A stretch of 30,251 nucleotides of DNA from JBPCNH01 sp051001455 (GTDB lineage Bacteria > Actinomycetota > CADDZG01 > WHSQ01). Shown one piece after another: positions 16,264 through 22,635 of the stretch (positions within the stretch are counted from its first letter, which is position 1; every line of letters starts with the position of its first letter). A model generated the notes under the pieces. That model had not been told where the DNA came from. It made no database searches and saw only the letters and a list, made by a program, of their open reading frames with translations. A program made the translations under genes and the position numbers. Location: the NCBI GenBank assembly GCA_051001455.1, contig JBPCNH010000007.1, forward strand, positions 1-30,251. Direction: 5' to 3'.

Positions 16264-16844
16264 CGCGCCTCTCCCCCGTTGCGTTTCTCGATAGCGCTCC
16301 GCAGCCGGCCCCTGGCTCGATGGAGCAGCACGCGCACGGCGCCCCGGGTGCGGCGCAGGATCTTCGCCATCTCCTCCACGGACATCTCGTGCAGGTACCT
16401 CAAAGCTATGGCCCGCCGCTCGTTCTCCGGCAGGTTCGCAACCAGATCCCAGATGAGCTCACGATCCTCGCGGGCGATGGCTTGGGCAGAAGGTGACGGT
16501 GCCGGATCGGCGCCTACAGGTGGGTCGGAAACCGTCACGACCCGCAGGGCGGCAGCACGATGATCGACCACACAGTTGCGGGCGATACGGAACAACCACG
16601 CCTGGTAGGTGCCTTCGCCCCGATATGTGGCTGATGACGTACATGCCCGGAAGAACACCTGAGCGGTGAGATCTTCTGCCACTGCATCGTCGTGAACCTG
16701 GGCGCGGATCCATCCGAGGATGCGCCCGACGTGCTGTTGATAAAGCTCATCGAGCGCGGCCAAGTCATGCGGCTGCGAAGGAAGTTCCTCACTCGCCCCT
16801 GCGTCACCCGACCCGGCTAAGACATGCATCCATGCTCCCCTCAT
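16260..16844 (-). CDS. ECF-family RNA polymerase sigma factor, first gene of the fab operon
   Basis: A 194-residue sigma-70-family factor of ECF type. Region 2 covers about residues 28-100 ('LYQQHVGRILGWIRAQ', 'AEDLTAQVFFRA', 'YQAWLFRIARNCVVDH'). An acidic/proline linker follows, then region 4 with its helix-turn-helix ('LPENERRAIALRYLHEMSVE', 'RTRGAVRVLLHRARGRL'). A strong Shine-Dalgarno site AAGGAAGG precedes ATG 16844. No anti-sigma gene is adjacent, and the stop is fused to fabD by ATGA. This suggests, by inference, that the factor controls its own fatty acid operon. A candidate ECF promoter lies directly upstream. Confidence 0.85.
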   Translation of the reverse strand: MRGAWMHVLAGSGDAGASEELPSQPHDLAALDELYQQHVGRILGWIRAQVHDDAVAEDLTAQVFFRACTSSATYRGEGTYQAWLFRIARNCVVDHRAAALRVVTVSDPPVGADPAPSPSAQAIAREDRELIWDLVANLPENERRAIALRYLHEMSVEEMAKILRRTRGAVRVLLHRARGRLRSAIEKRNGGEAR

Positions 16845-16864
16845 CTGGACTTCCTTCCTTGACA

Positions 16865-16890
16865 GACGAGCGGGAGCACCATGCGTTACA
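16865..16890 (-). promoter_or_regulatory. Candidate ECF-type promoter of the sigma-fab operon
   Basis: On the minus strand TGTAAC (16890-16885) is followed after 16 bases by CGTC (16868-16865). This is the -35/-10 form of several ECF sigma factors (SigX/SigM-like). Transcription would begin near 16858, leaving a leader of about 14 bases that still contains the Shine-Dalgarno site. Autoregulation is an inference. Confidence 0.4.
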
Positions 16891-17039
16891 GGTCAATACG
16901 CGCGCAGTCGTGCACGATCGCGCTAACGAGGCCTGCTCTCCGACCGCGAGGTCAAGAAAAAAGTTTGCAACCCGACCGCGTAGTCAAGGGAGAGAAAAAC
17001 AATACGTAACGATCGCGGCGCTAGTGAGTCTGTAGAACC

Positions 17040-17192
17040 ATGAACCCACCCCAAGAACTAATGGACGTACCTCGGTTGAACGACGATCTGTCGCGCTACA
17101 TGAACCGCTCGACGAACAGCAGAAGCACGGAGGATGAGCCGCCGACACTGATCGACGCCGAAGAGTTGGTCGGCGGATCGGATTTCCCGTGA
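17040..17192 (+). CDS. Small ORF of 50 residues upstream of acpS
   Basis: ATG 17040 opens MNPPQELMDVPRLNDDLSRY and the frame ends in an acidic stretch 'EDEPPTLIDAEELVGGSDF'. Its TGA overlaps the acpS start (TGATG). It is the first ORF on the plus strand after the divergent sigma-factor promoter region. I recognise no family. The acidic, proline-containing sequence looks unstructured. It may be a small regulator or a translated leader for acpS, and translational coupling is likely. No strong Shine-Dalgarno site is visible. Confidence 0.5.
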   Translation: MNPPQELMDVPRLNDDLSRYMNRSTNSRSTEDEPPTLIDAEELVGGSDFP

Positions 17193-17641
17193 TGGTTGGG
17201 ATCGACATCGTCGACGTTGGCCGTCTGAGGGCCGCCCTCTTGCGCTCCCCTCGGCTCGCCGCGAGGTTGTTCACACGCCGGGAACTCGACTACGCGCGCT
17301 CCCGACGCGACCCGGACATGCATCTCGCAGGCACGCTCGCCGCCAAAGAAGCAACCATCAAGGCGATGCAGCTCGGCTCTTTGCCGAGCTGGGCCACCAG
17401 TCTGGAGGTAACGCGCTCCGCCGATGGAAGCCCCGTCATGACGGTCGAAAGGGCGGGTGAGCAAAGAACAGTTGCGATCTCGATCTCACATGATGCCGGG
17501 ATAGCAACGGCCGTGGCTGCTGTGAGGCAGGGCGAGGATGGCGTTCCCGGCGCGTCGCCTCGGAGCGCCTCGAACGACCGCATCCCCGCCCTTGTTTGCA
17601 CCCCCCCCCAGCTCGCCGATCGACTGGCCGAAGCCGAGTAG
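17192..17641 (+). CDS. acpS: Holo-[acyl-carrier-protein] synthase
   Basis: A 149-residue 4'-phosphopantetheinyl transferase that activates ACP using coenzyme A and Mg2+. Hallmarks are 'GIDIVDVGRL' at the N terminus (metal-binding Asp5), 'RRELDYA', 'LAAKEATIKAM' (Glu53 as metal ligand, Lys52) and 'ISISHDAGIATAVA'. A roughly 35-residue low-complexity tail goes beyond the usual AcpS length. The start may be ATG 17192 (TGATG overlap) or GTG 17189. It is divergent from the fab operon, whose AcpP is the expected substrate. Confidence 0.9.
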   Translation: MVGIDIVDVGRLRAALLRSPRLAARLFTRRELDYARSRRDPDMHLAGTLAAKEATIKAMQLGSLPSWATSLEVTRSADGSPVMTVERAGEQRTVAISISHDAGIATAVAAVRQGEDGVPGASPRSASNDRIPALVCTPPQLADRLAEAE

Positions 17642-17648
17642 GCAACGC

Positions 17649-18149
17649 TTACGTTCGGTCGCGCCCCACGATCGCCCGCAAGGCGAGGAGCGCGCCGGCG
17701 ACGAAGATCAAGGTCGCCAGATAGATCAATCCCAGGTGACCGAGCGTGTCGAAGTCATTCGGGTAATGCGCCGGGAGCGCCACTAGAAGCGCCAGCACGG
17801 GAGCGGCAACCGCGCCTACCCACGCCCACATGTAGCCCTTGCGAACCCCGAACCACACCAGGAAAAAGACGGCTACCCCTGTAGCAGCGATGAACCCGGA
17901 GATCGCGATCTGGAGGTGACCGATGTAGTGGTACAGCGTCGGGCTGAATGCCACGATCTCGTCCTTGCCGACGCTCACCTCATTAGGGCCGATACCGAGC
18001 TCGAGGAAGCTATCCGTGAAATTGCGGACGAAGAATATCAATGCGTATCCGATGAAGCCGATAGCGGCTGCCGCCATGAGCAGGCTGCCCATTTGCAGGT
18101 CGCGCGACTCTTCCCGTATGTCATCCAATGCCGGTGCTGCTGTTGCCAT
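17649..18149 (-). CDS. Conserved-looking membrane protein, four transmembrane segments
   Basis: A 166-residue protein with hydrophobic segments at about 20-40, 75-97, 106-125 and 136-160 and a 'SFLELGIGPNEVSVGKDEIV' loop between the first two. No cofactor-binding motif is clear. The final residues are basic (RAIVGRDRT). It is convergent with acpS (7 bases apart) and lies downstream of the MBL-fold gene on the same strand, so it may share that transcript. I do not recognise the family. Confidence 0.75.
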   Translation of the reverse strand: MATAAPALDDIREESRDLQMGSLLMAAAAIGFIGYALIFFVRNFTDSFLELGIGPNEVSVGKDEIVAFSPTLYHYIGHLQIAISGFIAATGVAVFFLVWFGVRKGYMWAWVGAVAAPVLALLVALPAHYPNDFDTLGHLGLIYLATLIFVAGALLALRAIVGRDRT

Positions 18150-18206
18150 CTGCTACCCCCTGTCGTCGTGGTGTCGGTCGATCGAGCTATACGCGGCTGG
18201 TGAACC

Positions 18207-18953
18207 TCACCTCCTCAGTACCGACGCCGCCGCCGGATCGTGCCTATTAGCGTGTTTGATGGCTCGGAAGTCTTGAGGTAGCGGCGGGATATCTTCGAGC
18301 TGGTACCGGACGAACTGTTCGACGTCGAGCTGCAGCGCCCGGTTATGCCGGCGTTCCCGCCCGATCGTCGAAACCGGCTTGCCGTCGATCCCCCGTCCGC
18401 AGGTGGAACCCGCGTAATGGCCCGGATACACCTCGATGTGGTCCTCGAGCTCCATCAGTCGTTGCAGCGACGCGTGCAGGGTCCGTGCGCGAACCTCGAG
18501 CTCACTCTCGTCGAGGTCGCTGTCGGCAAGGTCCACACGGCCGACGTCGCCCACAAATAGGGTGTCGCCGGTGAGCACGAACCAATCATCAACCAGCAGC
18601 CCGACATGATCCTCGGTATGGCCGGGGATGGCGATGACCACCATGCGGCGATTGCCGATCTGCAGCACGTCGCCATCAACCAGCGGAGAGAAATCGAAAC
18701 CGACCTCGGCTCCTGCACCGAGACGAAGCCTCGCACCGGTTCTAGAGGCGAGCGCATATGCGGCCGACGGGTGATCGGCATGAACGTGAGTATCCAGCAC
18801 GTCTGTGATGCGCAATCCGTGGCGCTGTGCCAGGTAGACGTACTCAGCGGGGTCGCCCTGGGGATCGACGATGCCTGCCACCCCCAGGCTGGGACACCCG
18901 ATCAGGTAGGAGGCGCAGGAGCGCTCCTCGTGCAACAACTGTCGAAAGATCAT
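18207..18953 (-). CDS. MBL-fold hydrolase, ETHE1-like persulfide dioxygenase type
   Basis: A 248-residue metallo-beta-lactamase-fold protein. Metal ligands are 'THVHADHPS' (H56, H58, D60, H61), 'PGHTEDHVG', 'LTGDTLFVGDVGRVDL' and 'YPGHYAGSTCG'. The closing 'TIGRERRHN' block is typical of the ETHE1/rhodanese-linked branch, which oxidises glutathione or other low-molecular-weight persulfides to sulfite. A GAGGAG Shine-Dalgarno site precedes ATG 18953. It is divergent from the MFS transporter, and the shared promoter region contains a palindrome that also occurs before the ArsR-rhodanese gene. This fits control by persulfide or sulfide. The exact substrate is inferred. Confidence 0.8.
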   Translation of the reverse strand: MIFRQLLHEERSCASYLIGCPSLGVAGIVDPQGDPAEYVYLAQRHGLRITDVLDTHVHADHPSAAYALASRTGARLRLGAGAEVGFDFSPLVDGDVLQIGNRRMVVIAIPGHTEDHVGLLVDDWFVLTGDTLFVGDVGRVDLADSDLDESELEVRARTLHASLQRLMELEDHIEVYPGHYAGSTCGRGIDGKPVSTIGRERRHNRALQLDVEQFVRYQLEDIPPLPQDFRAIKHANRHDPAAASVLRR

Positions 18954-19013
18954 CCGGCGGCTCCTCGGTCCGTTCCCTTAGGGACGGATGCATCTTCCTC
19001 CGCCGGTATCCGC

Positions 19014-19042
19014 TTGTCAAGTAATCACTTGAATAATAGACT
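19014..19042 (+). promoter_or_regulatory. Candidate promoter of the MFS-arsR transcript, possibly leaderless
   Basis: TTGTCA (19014-19019), a 17-base spacer and TAGACT (19037-19042). A start about 7 bases downstream would fall on the GTG at 19049, giving a leaderless mRNA. This agrees with the lack of a good Shine-Dalgarno site. Confidence 0.4.
19017..19032. promoter_or_regulatory. Candidate ArsR-family operator, site 1
   Basis: TCAAGT-AATC-ACTTGA, a perfect 6-4-6 palindrome between the divergent MBL and MFS genes. It overlaps a perfect TTGACA -35-like box read toward the MBL gene and lies between the -35 and -10 candidates of the MFS promoter, so a bound repressor would block both. Confidence 0.6.
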
Positions 19043-19048
19043 AGGTTG

Positions 19049-20263
19049 GTGAGCCGACTCCAGAGAGGGATCAAAGGCAACGGGAAGCAGTTCGCCCTCT
19101 TGGTCGTCATCAATGCCCTAGTAGGGACCCTCGTCGGTCAAGAACGCTCGCTCATCCCTCTGCTTGCCGAACGAGAATTCGACCTCTCCGCCGGGCTCGC
19201 CACCTCCGCCTTCCTCATCACGTTCGGGCTGGCGAAAGCGCCCAGCAATCTGATCGCCGGGCTGCTGATAGAGCGCTTCGGGCCACGACGGGTTCTGATC
19301 GCCGGGTGGCTCGTCGGCGCGCCGGTACCGCTGATGCTCATGACCGCGCCCTCGTGGAGCTGGGTCATCGCCGCCAACCTGCTCCTCGGGATCAACCAGG
19401 GCCTCTGTTGGTCTACCGCGCTGTTGATGAAGATCCGGATCGCCGGCGACGAGGAGCGCGGGCGCGCCGTCGGGTTCAACGAGTTCGCCGGGTACGCAGC
19501 CGTGGGAGTCTCGGCCTTCGCCTCCGGTTTGCTCGCGGAACGCTTCGGCGTGCAGCCGGAGCCGTTCATCCTCGGCGTGGTGGTCGTCGTGCTCGGGGTG
19601 GCGCTCAGCTCAGTGGCGCTGCGAGACCTCCAGGTCGACCCGTCCCCCGATGCGCCACGAGGACTGGCTCCGTTGTGGGCGAGCCGTCCGCTGCTCAGTT
19701 CGGCCCGCACCGGGCTGGTGAACAATGCCAACGACGCCTTCGCGTGGGCGTTGCTGCCGCTGCTGCTCCTCCGAGCCGACATGAGCACTGCAGAGATAGC
19801 CGCGGTCGCCGCTACCTATCCGATCGTGTGGGGCGTGCTGCAGCTCGTCACCGGTCCCCTATCCGACAGGACCGGGCGACGCACCCCGATCGTGACGGGC
19901 ATGGTCTTACAGGCGGGAGCGCTCGTGTCCTTCGCGGTGACCCAGAGCCTCGTCCCATCGCTGGCGGCGGCGGCGGTACTAGGGCTCGGGACCGCTCTGG
20001 CGTACCCGGCACTGATCGCCGCGGCGGCCGACGCGATCCCCGGCCCCCGCCAGCCGTCGGCGGTCGGCTTCTTCCGGATGTGGCGCGACTTCGGCTACGT
20101 CGCCGGAGCGATCGTTTTCGGAGCGGTCGCCGACATATGGGGCCTTCCGGCAGCCGCCGCCGCAGCGGCTCTCGCTACCGGGCTGGCGGCCGCAGACGCA
20201 GCAGCGAACCTCTCGAAGAAGCATTCAAGTGAACCCTTGAACGAGCCTACGATGCTCCCATGA
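19049..20263 (+). CDS. Major facilitator superfamily transporter
   Basis: A 404-residue, 12-segment MFS permease. It has the loop 2-3 motif in the form 'GLLIERFGPRRVLIAG', a second-half counterpart 'GPLSDRTGRRTPIV', and the substrate cavity segments 'LLGINQGLCWSTALLM' and 'FNEFAGYAAVGVSAFASG'. The start is taken as GTG 19049. The frame could also open at TTG 19046. Its stop overlaps the start of the ArsR-rhodanese regulator (ATGA). The last dozen codons contain that regulator's second operator-like palindrome. Substrate unknown. The context suggests a sulfur compound. Confidence 0.85.
   Translation: MSRLQRGIKGNGKQFALLVVINALVGTLVGQERSLIPLLAEREFDLSAGLATSAFLITFGLAKAPSNLIAGLLIERFGPRRVLIAGWLVGAPVPLMLMTAPSWSWVIAANLLLGINQGLCWSTALLMKIRIAGDEERGRAVGFNEFAGYAAVGVSAFASGLLAERFGVQPEPFILGVVVVVLGVALSSVALRDLQVDPSPDAPRGLAPLWASRPLLSSARTGLVNNANDAFAWALLPLLLLRADMSTAEIAAVAATYPIVWGVLQLVTGPLSDRTGRRTPIVTGMVLQAGALVSFAVTQSLVPSLAAAAVLGLGTALAYPALIAAAADAIPGPRQPSAVGFFRMWRDFGYVAGAIVFGAVADIWGLPAAAAAAALATGLAAADAAANLSKKHSSEPLNEPTMLP
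20225..20240. promoter_or_regulatory. Candidate ArsR-family operator, site 2 (inside the MFS gene end)
   Basis: TCAAGT-GAAC-CCTTGA, the same 6-4-6 layout as site 1 with one mismatch in the right arm. It lies 20 bases before the arsR-rhodanese start and within MFS coding sequence, suggesting an internal autoregulated promoter. Confidence 0.55.
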
Positions 20264-20943
20264 GCAACCGATCCGTGAAAAAGGACATGTTCGACCAGTT
20301 CGCGGTGATCGGCAAAGCGCTATCGAGCGGCCGGCGAGGCGAGATCGTAGACATCCTCGCCAACGGCGAGCGCAGCGTCGACTCCCTCGCCGAGCAGATC
20401 GGACAGTCGGTCGCGAACACGAGCCAGCACTTACAGATCCTGAAGAATGCAGGTCTCGTCAAAAGCTCGCGCCGCGGCACGTTCGTCTATTATCGGCTCG
20501 CGTCCTCGGAAGTGATCACCTTCTGGCGTTCGATGCAATCGATCGCGGGAACGAGCAATGCGGATGCCGAACGACTCGCACGCGAGTACCTCGGGGACGA
20601 TGACATCGAAGAGGTCACCAAGGACGAGTTGTGGGACCGACTGCAGCGGGAAGACAACCTCGTCGTGCTCGACGTGCGGCCGCCCGAGGAGTACGAGGCC
20701 GGGCACCTTCCGGGAGCGGTCTCTATCCCTCTCGCCGAGTTGCAGAAGCGGATGAAGGAGCTGCCTAAAGGCAAGCAGATAGTGGCGTACTGCAGAGGCC
20801 CACTCTGCGCGATGGCGCCGCAAGCGGCTCGCTTCCTCAAGAGCAAGGGCTACAAGGTCCGGCGGCTCAGCGACGGGGCTCCGGACTGGGCCGCGGCCGG
20901 CTTACCGATAGCGAAACCGGATGACGATCAAGACAGCGGTTAG
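20260..20943 (+). CDS. ArsR-family regulator fused to a rhodanese domain
   Basis: A 227-residue fusion. Residues 15-90 are an ArsR winged helix (recognition helix region 'SVANTSQHLQILKNAGLVKS', wing 'RRGTFVYYRL'). Residues 118-215 are a rhodanese domain ('VVLDVRPPEEYEAGHLPGA') with active-site loop 'YCRGPLCAMAPQAA', Cys178 and Cys183. Such fusions are thought to sense persulfide through the rhodanese cysteine and to repress sulfide or persulfide detoxification genes. The gene overlaps the MFS stop (ATGA). Two matching palindromes, at 19017 and 20225, are its probable binding sites. Cys183 sits exactly where the neighbouring rhodanese-CBS gene has a TGA codon. Confidence 0.9.
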   Translation: MSNRSVKKDMFDQFAVIGKALSSGRRGEIVDILANGERSVDSLAEQIGQSVANTSQHLQILKNAGLVKSSRRGTFVYYRLASSEVITFWRSMQSIAGTSNADAERLAREYLGDDDIEEVTKDELWDRLQREDNLVVLDVRPPEEYEAGHLPGAVSIPLAELQKRMKELPKGKQIVAYCRGPLCAMAPQAARFLKSKGYKVRRLSDGAPDWAAAGLPIAKPDDDQDSG

Positions 20944-20954
20944 CGCGTCCAGAT

Positions 20955-21707
20955 CTAGTCGTGATCGTGGCCGTCCGCGGCCTGCTCTTCGTCCTCACCA
21001 TGTGCACTGGCCTGGTGATGGCGCTCGAGTTCCTTCAGGATCTCTTCGGCGGCGCGCCGGAACATCACGCCGATCAGCTCGCCCGTGGGACGCGTCACGA
21101 TGATCGACCCCGTCCCAGCCTTCTGCATCCGCTCGACCAGATCCGGGAGGAACTCATCGAAACGCACGGTCGTCGATCCCGGCTCCATCGCTTCCCCCGC
21201 GAGCGCGTCTTCGTCGCTCCACGCATCGCCCCTTAGGCGGCCCAGTACGATCCCATCCTCGGACGTGACGATCGCCAGATCCTGATCACCGGCGAGCCGC
21301 TTCTTCACGTCACTCAATCGCTCGTCCAGACGGCAAGTCGCCACGTCGCGATCGGCGATAGCACCCGGCCGCACCATCGCCGCGAGGGCCCCCTCGGTCG
21401 GAAGGCCGCTGGCGGTCCAATCGCTCTTCCCCGGCGCGTAGTCGTAGACGGAGTCGAAACCGAGGCTTTCGAGCCGGCACGCGGCTCGGGGACTCATGTC
21501 TCAGAGATAGTCGTGGCAATAGACGATGACCGGACGGGACCGGTCGAGCGTCGCCGCCGTCTTCGGAGTGAGTTTCTTGAGCGGGATATTGACTGCGCCG
21601 GCGATGTGCTCTTGTCCATACTCCTGAGGGGGGAGCACCTCGACGATTTGAGCGTCCTCTTCCTCGAGTAGCCGGCGAACCTCAGGTTGATCGATCGAAT
21701 GCCACAT
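20955..21707 (-). CDS. Rhodanese-CBS fusion with in-frame TGA, probable selenoprotein (Sec69)
   Basis: Read through TGA 21503-21501 the frame gives 250 residues: a rhodanese domain (about 1-105), a pair of CBS domains (about 110-235) and an acidic/His tail ending GHDHD. A strong AAGGAGG site precedes ATG 21707. Before the TGA the protein reads 'VIVYCHDYL' and after it 'DMSPRAACRLESLGF', one continuous rhodanese active-site loop. The homologous loop in the ArsR fusion next door has Cys at that position (C-x4-C against C-x4-TGA). Twelve bases after the TGA a perfect 7-bp hairpin (21488-21470) with loop CGUGC fits a bacterial SECIS element. Without recoding it would be two ORFs, 68 and 180 residues, neither a whole domain. 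Confidence 0.75.
21470..21488 (-). promoter_or_regulatory. Candidate bacterial SECIS hairpin of the rhodanese-CBS gene
   Basis: Stem CGAGCCG / CGGCTCG (7 perfect pairs), loop CGTGC. The first loop base is 20 bases after the TGA, inside the 16-37 base range described for bacterial SECIS, with G in the first two loop positions. Confidence 0.6.
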
Positions 21708-21814
21708 AAGTCCCTCCTTTTTGTTTCTTACCCATCAAGCGCCTGGACTACGCTGGTTCTGAGCGAGGTCGGGTCTTAGAATGGCTGCATCCGCCTATCG
21801 ACCGGAGGTGCTAG

Positions 21815-22177
21815 ATGAAGTTCGTCTATATGGCCACGAGCGGGACGACAGACCCTACGAAGGCGTCCCTTCCGTTGCATCTCGCCGTCAACGGCTCTGT
21901 CGAGGTAGGCCACGACACCGAGATCGTGCTCGCCGGAGACGCCGTCGAGATCATGATCGGAGATAACCGCGACACCCTCGAAGGGGTCGGTGTACCTACG
22001 ATGCGGGAGCTGTTCGAGAAGGTACGAGCGCACAGCGTCCCGGTGTTCGTCTGAAAGGGTTGCGCAGTCGCCCGTGGGGCGACCGAAGAAGATCTCGCCG
22101 CGATCAACGGCACGTGGACGACACCGCCAGAGGTCGCGTCTCTGTGTGAAGCCGCCGATAAGGTCCTGACCTTCTAG
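21815..22177 (+). CDS. DsrE-like protein with in-frame TGA, probable selenoprotein (Sec80)
   Basis: Read through TGA 22052-22054 the frame gives 120 residues with a DsrE/DsrF-like plan: 'MKFVYMATSGTTDPTKASL', 'LAVNGSVEVGHDTEIVLAGD', 'VGVPTMRELFEKV', then the active-site loop 'VPVFV-U-KGCAVARGATEEDL', ending 'EAADKVLTF' and TAG. The family usually has Cys where the TGA stands, so the result is a U-x-x-C redox motif. Everything after the TGA matches what a DsrE protein needs. A GGAGGTG Shine-Dalgarno site precedes ATG 21815. A perfect 7-bp hairpin with loop GUG begins 12 bases after the TGA. The gene is divergent from the rhodanese-CBS selenoprotein candidate. Likely role: handling of persulfide sulfur. 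No family beyond DsrE-like is claimed. Confidence 0.78.
22067..22083 (+). promoter_or_regulatory. Candidate bacterial SECIS hairpin of the dsrE-like gene
   Basis: Stem GTCGCCC / GGGCGAC (7 perfect pairs) with loop GTG. The loop starts 20 bases after the TGA, the same distance as in the rhodanese-CBS gene. Confidence 0.65.
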
Positions 22178-22190
22178 TCGGCGGAACCCT

Positions 22191-22325
22191 GGACAGGACG
22201 CGTCTCGAACGTCCCCCAACAGTTATCGCGGTATCGGTCGGTGTAGAACCAACGTATCGGCTCTTGCCCTCCTAGCCTCGAGGATCGACCCGCGCCACGC
22301 TAAACGCGAGAACGGTTCGGGGGCC
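22191..22325 (-). pseudogene. Fragment of otsA, frameshifted
   Basis: About 130 bases resemble 23437-23565 of the intact otsA gene nearby. The minus-strand translation includes 'PEPFSRLAWRGSILEA' (intact gene: 'PELFSRLPWRGAILEG') and, in another frame, 'TDRYRDN' (intact: 'TDRYRKN'). There is no start and the frame breaks, so it is a remnant of a duplicated or lost otsA copy. Confidence 0.75.
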
Positions 22326-22347
22326 ACTAGGAGGACTCCCGAACCGT
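22312..22347. repeat. 10-bp inverted repeat, terminator-like
   Basis: ACGGTTCGGG and CCCGAACCGT are separated by 16 bases, with no T-run on either side. It lies in the convergent gap between the dsrE-like gene and otsA. The left arm overlaps the otsA fragment. Confidence 0.4.
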
Positions 22348-22496
22348 CCTGTTGCATAGCGATGAGCGCTTTCCCCTCTAGGGGTTGCGTCTATTCGGCG
22401 GGGGTGTGCCTTGTGGGCCGGTCGCCTGCGGTTAACGGAAATGCACGAAAGATGGAATGTCGATCACGCGCGGATCACCACGAGCGTTACAAAGGA

Positions 22497-22533
22497 GGCC
22501 CCGCGCTCGCCGCCTGTCGACGAGGGCGGGGCC
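22497..22533. terminator. GC-rich hairpin between convergent genes
   Basis: GGCCCCGC and GCGGGGCC (8 perfect pairs) enclose 21 bases in which a further CTCG/CGAG pair can form. Only short T-runs follow on either strand, so termination is uncertain. The rest of 22326-22635 shows no gene. Confidence 0.35.
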
Positions 22534-22635
22534 AGGTCTGCCCGCTTTATATGGCGCTATCCGGGGGTCGGTCTCTCACCCGTATGAAACACCTCCCGAA
22601 AGCGCCCGTCCAGTCCTAAAGCAACGCCGGCGCGC

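Noticed and set aside
16921..17039. ECF-type promoter toward acpS on the plus strand
   Set aside because: CAACCC and CGTA elements occur, but their spacings (about 7 or 32 bases) do not fit any promoter class I know.
19306..20232. Plus-strand frame of 308 codons inside the MFS gene
   Set aside because: Arg/Ala-rich out-of-frame shadow of the transporter, whose own frame has twelve hydrophobic segments.
20955..22177. TGA reassigned as a sense codon throughout the genome
   Set aside because: TGA is the normal stop of many genes here, including almost every ATGA/GTGA overlap, so only site-specific recoding fits.
22178..22635. A selC-like tRNA in the gap next to the selenoprotein candidates
   Set aside because: I searched by eye for a long acceptor stem, TTCGA loop and UCA anticodon and found none. 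The gap holds an otsA fragment and simple hairpins.
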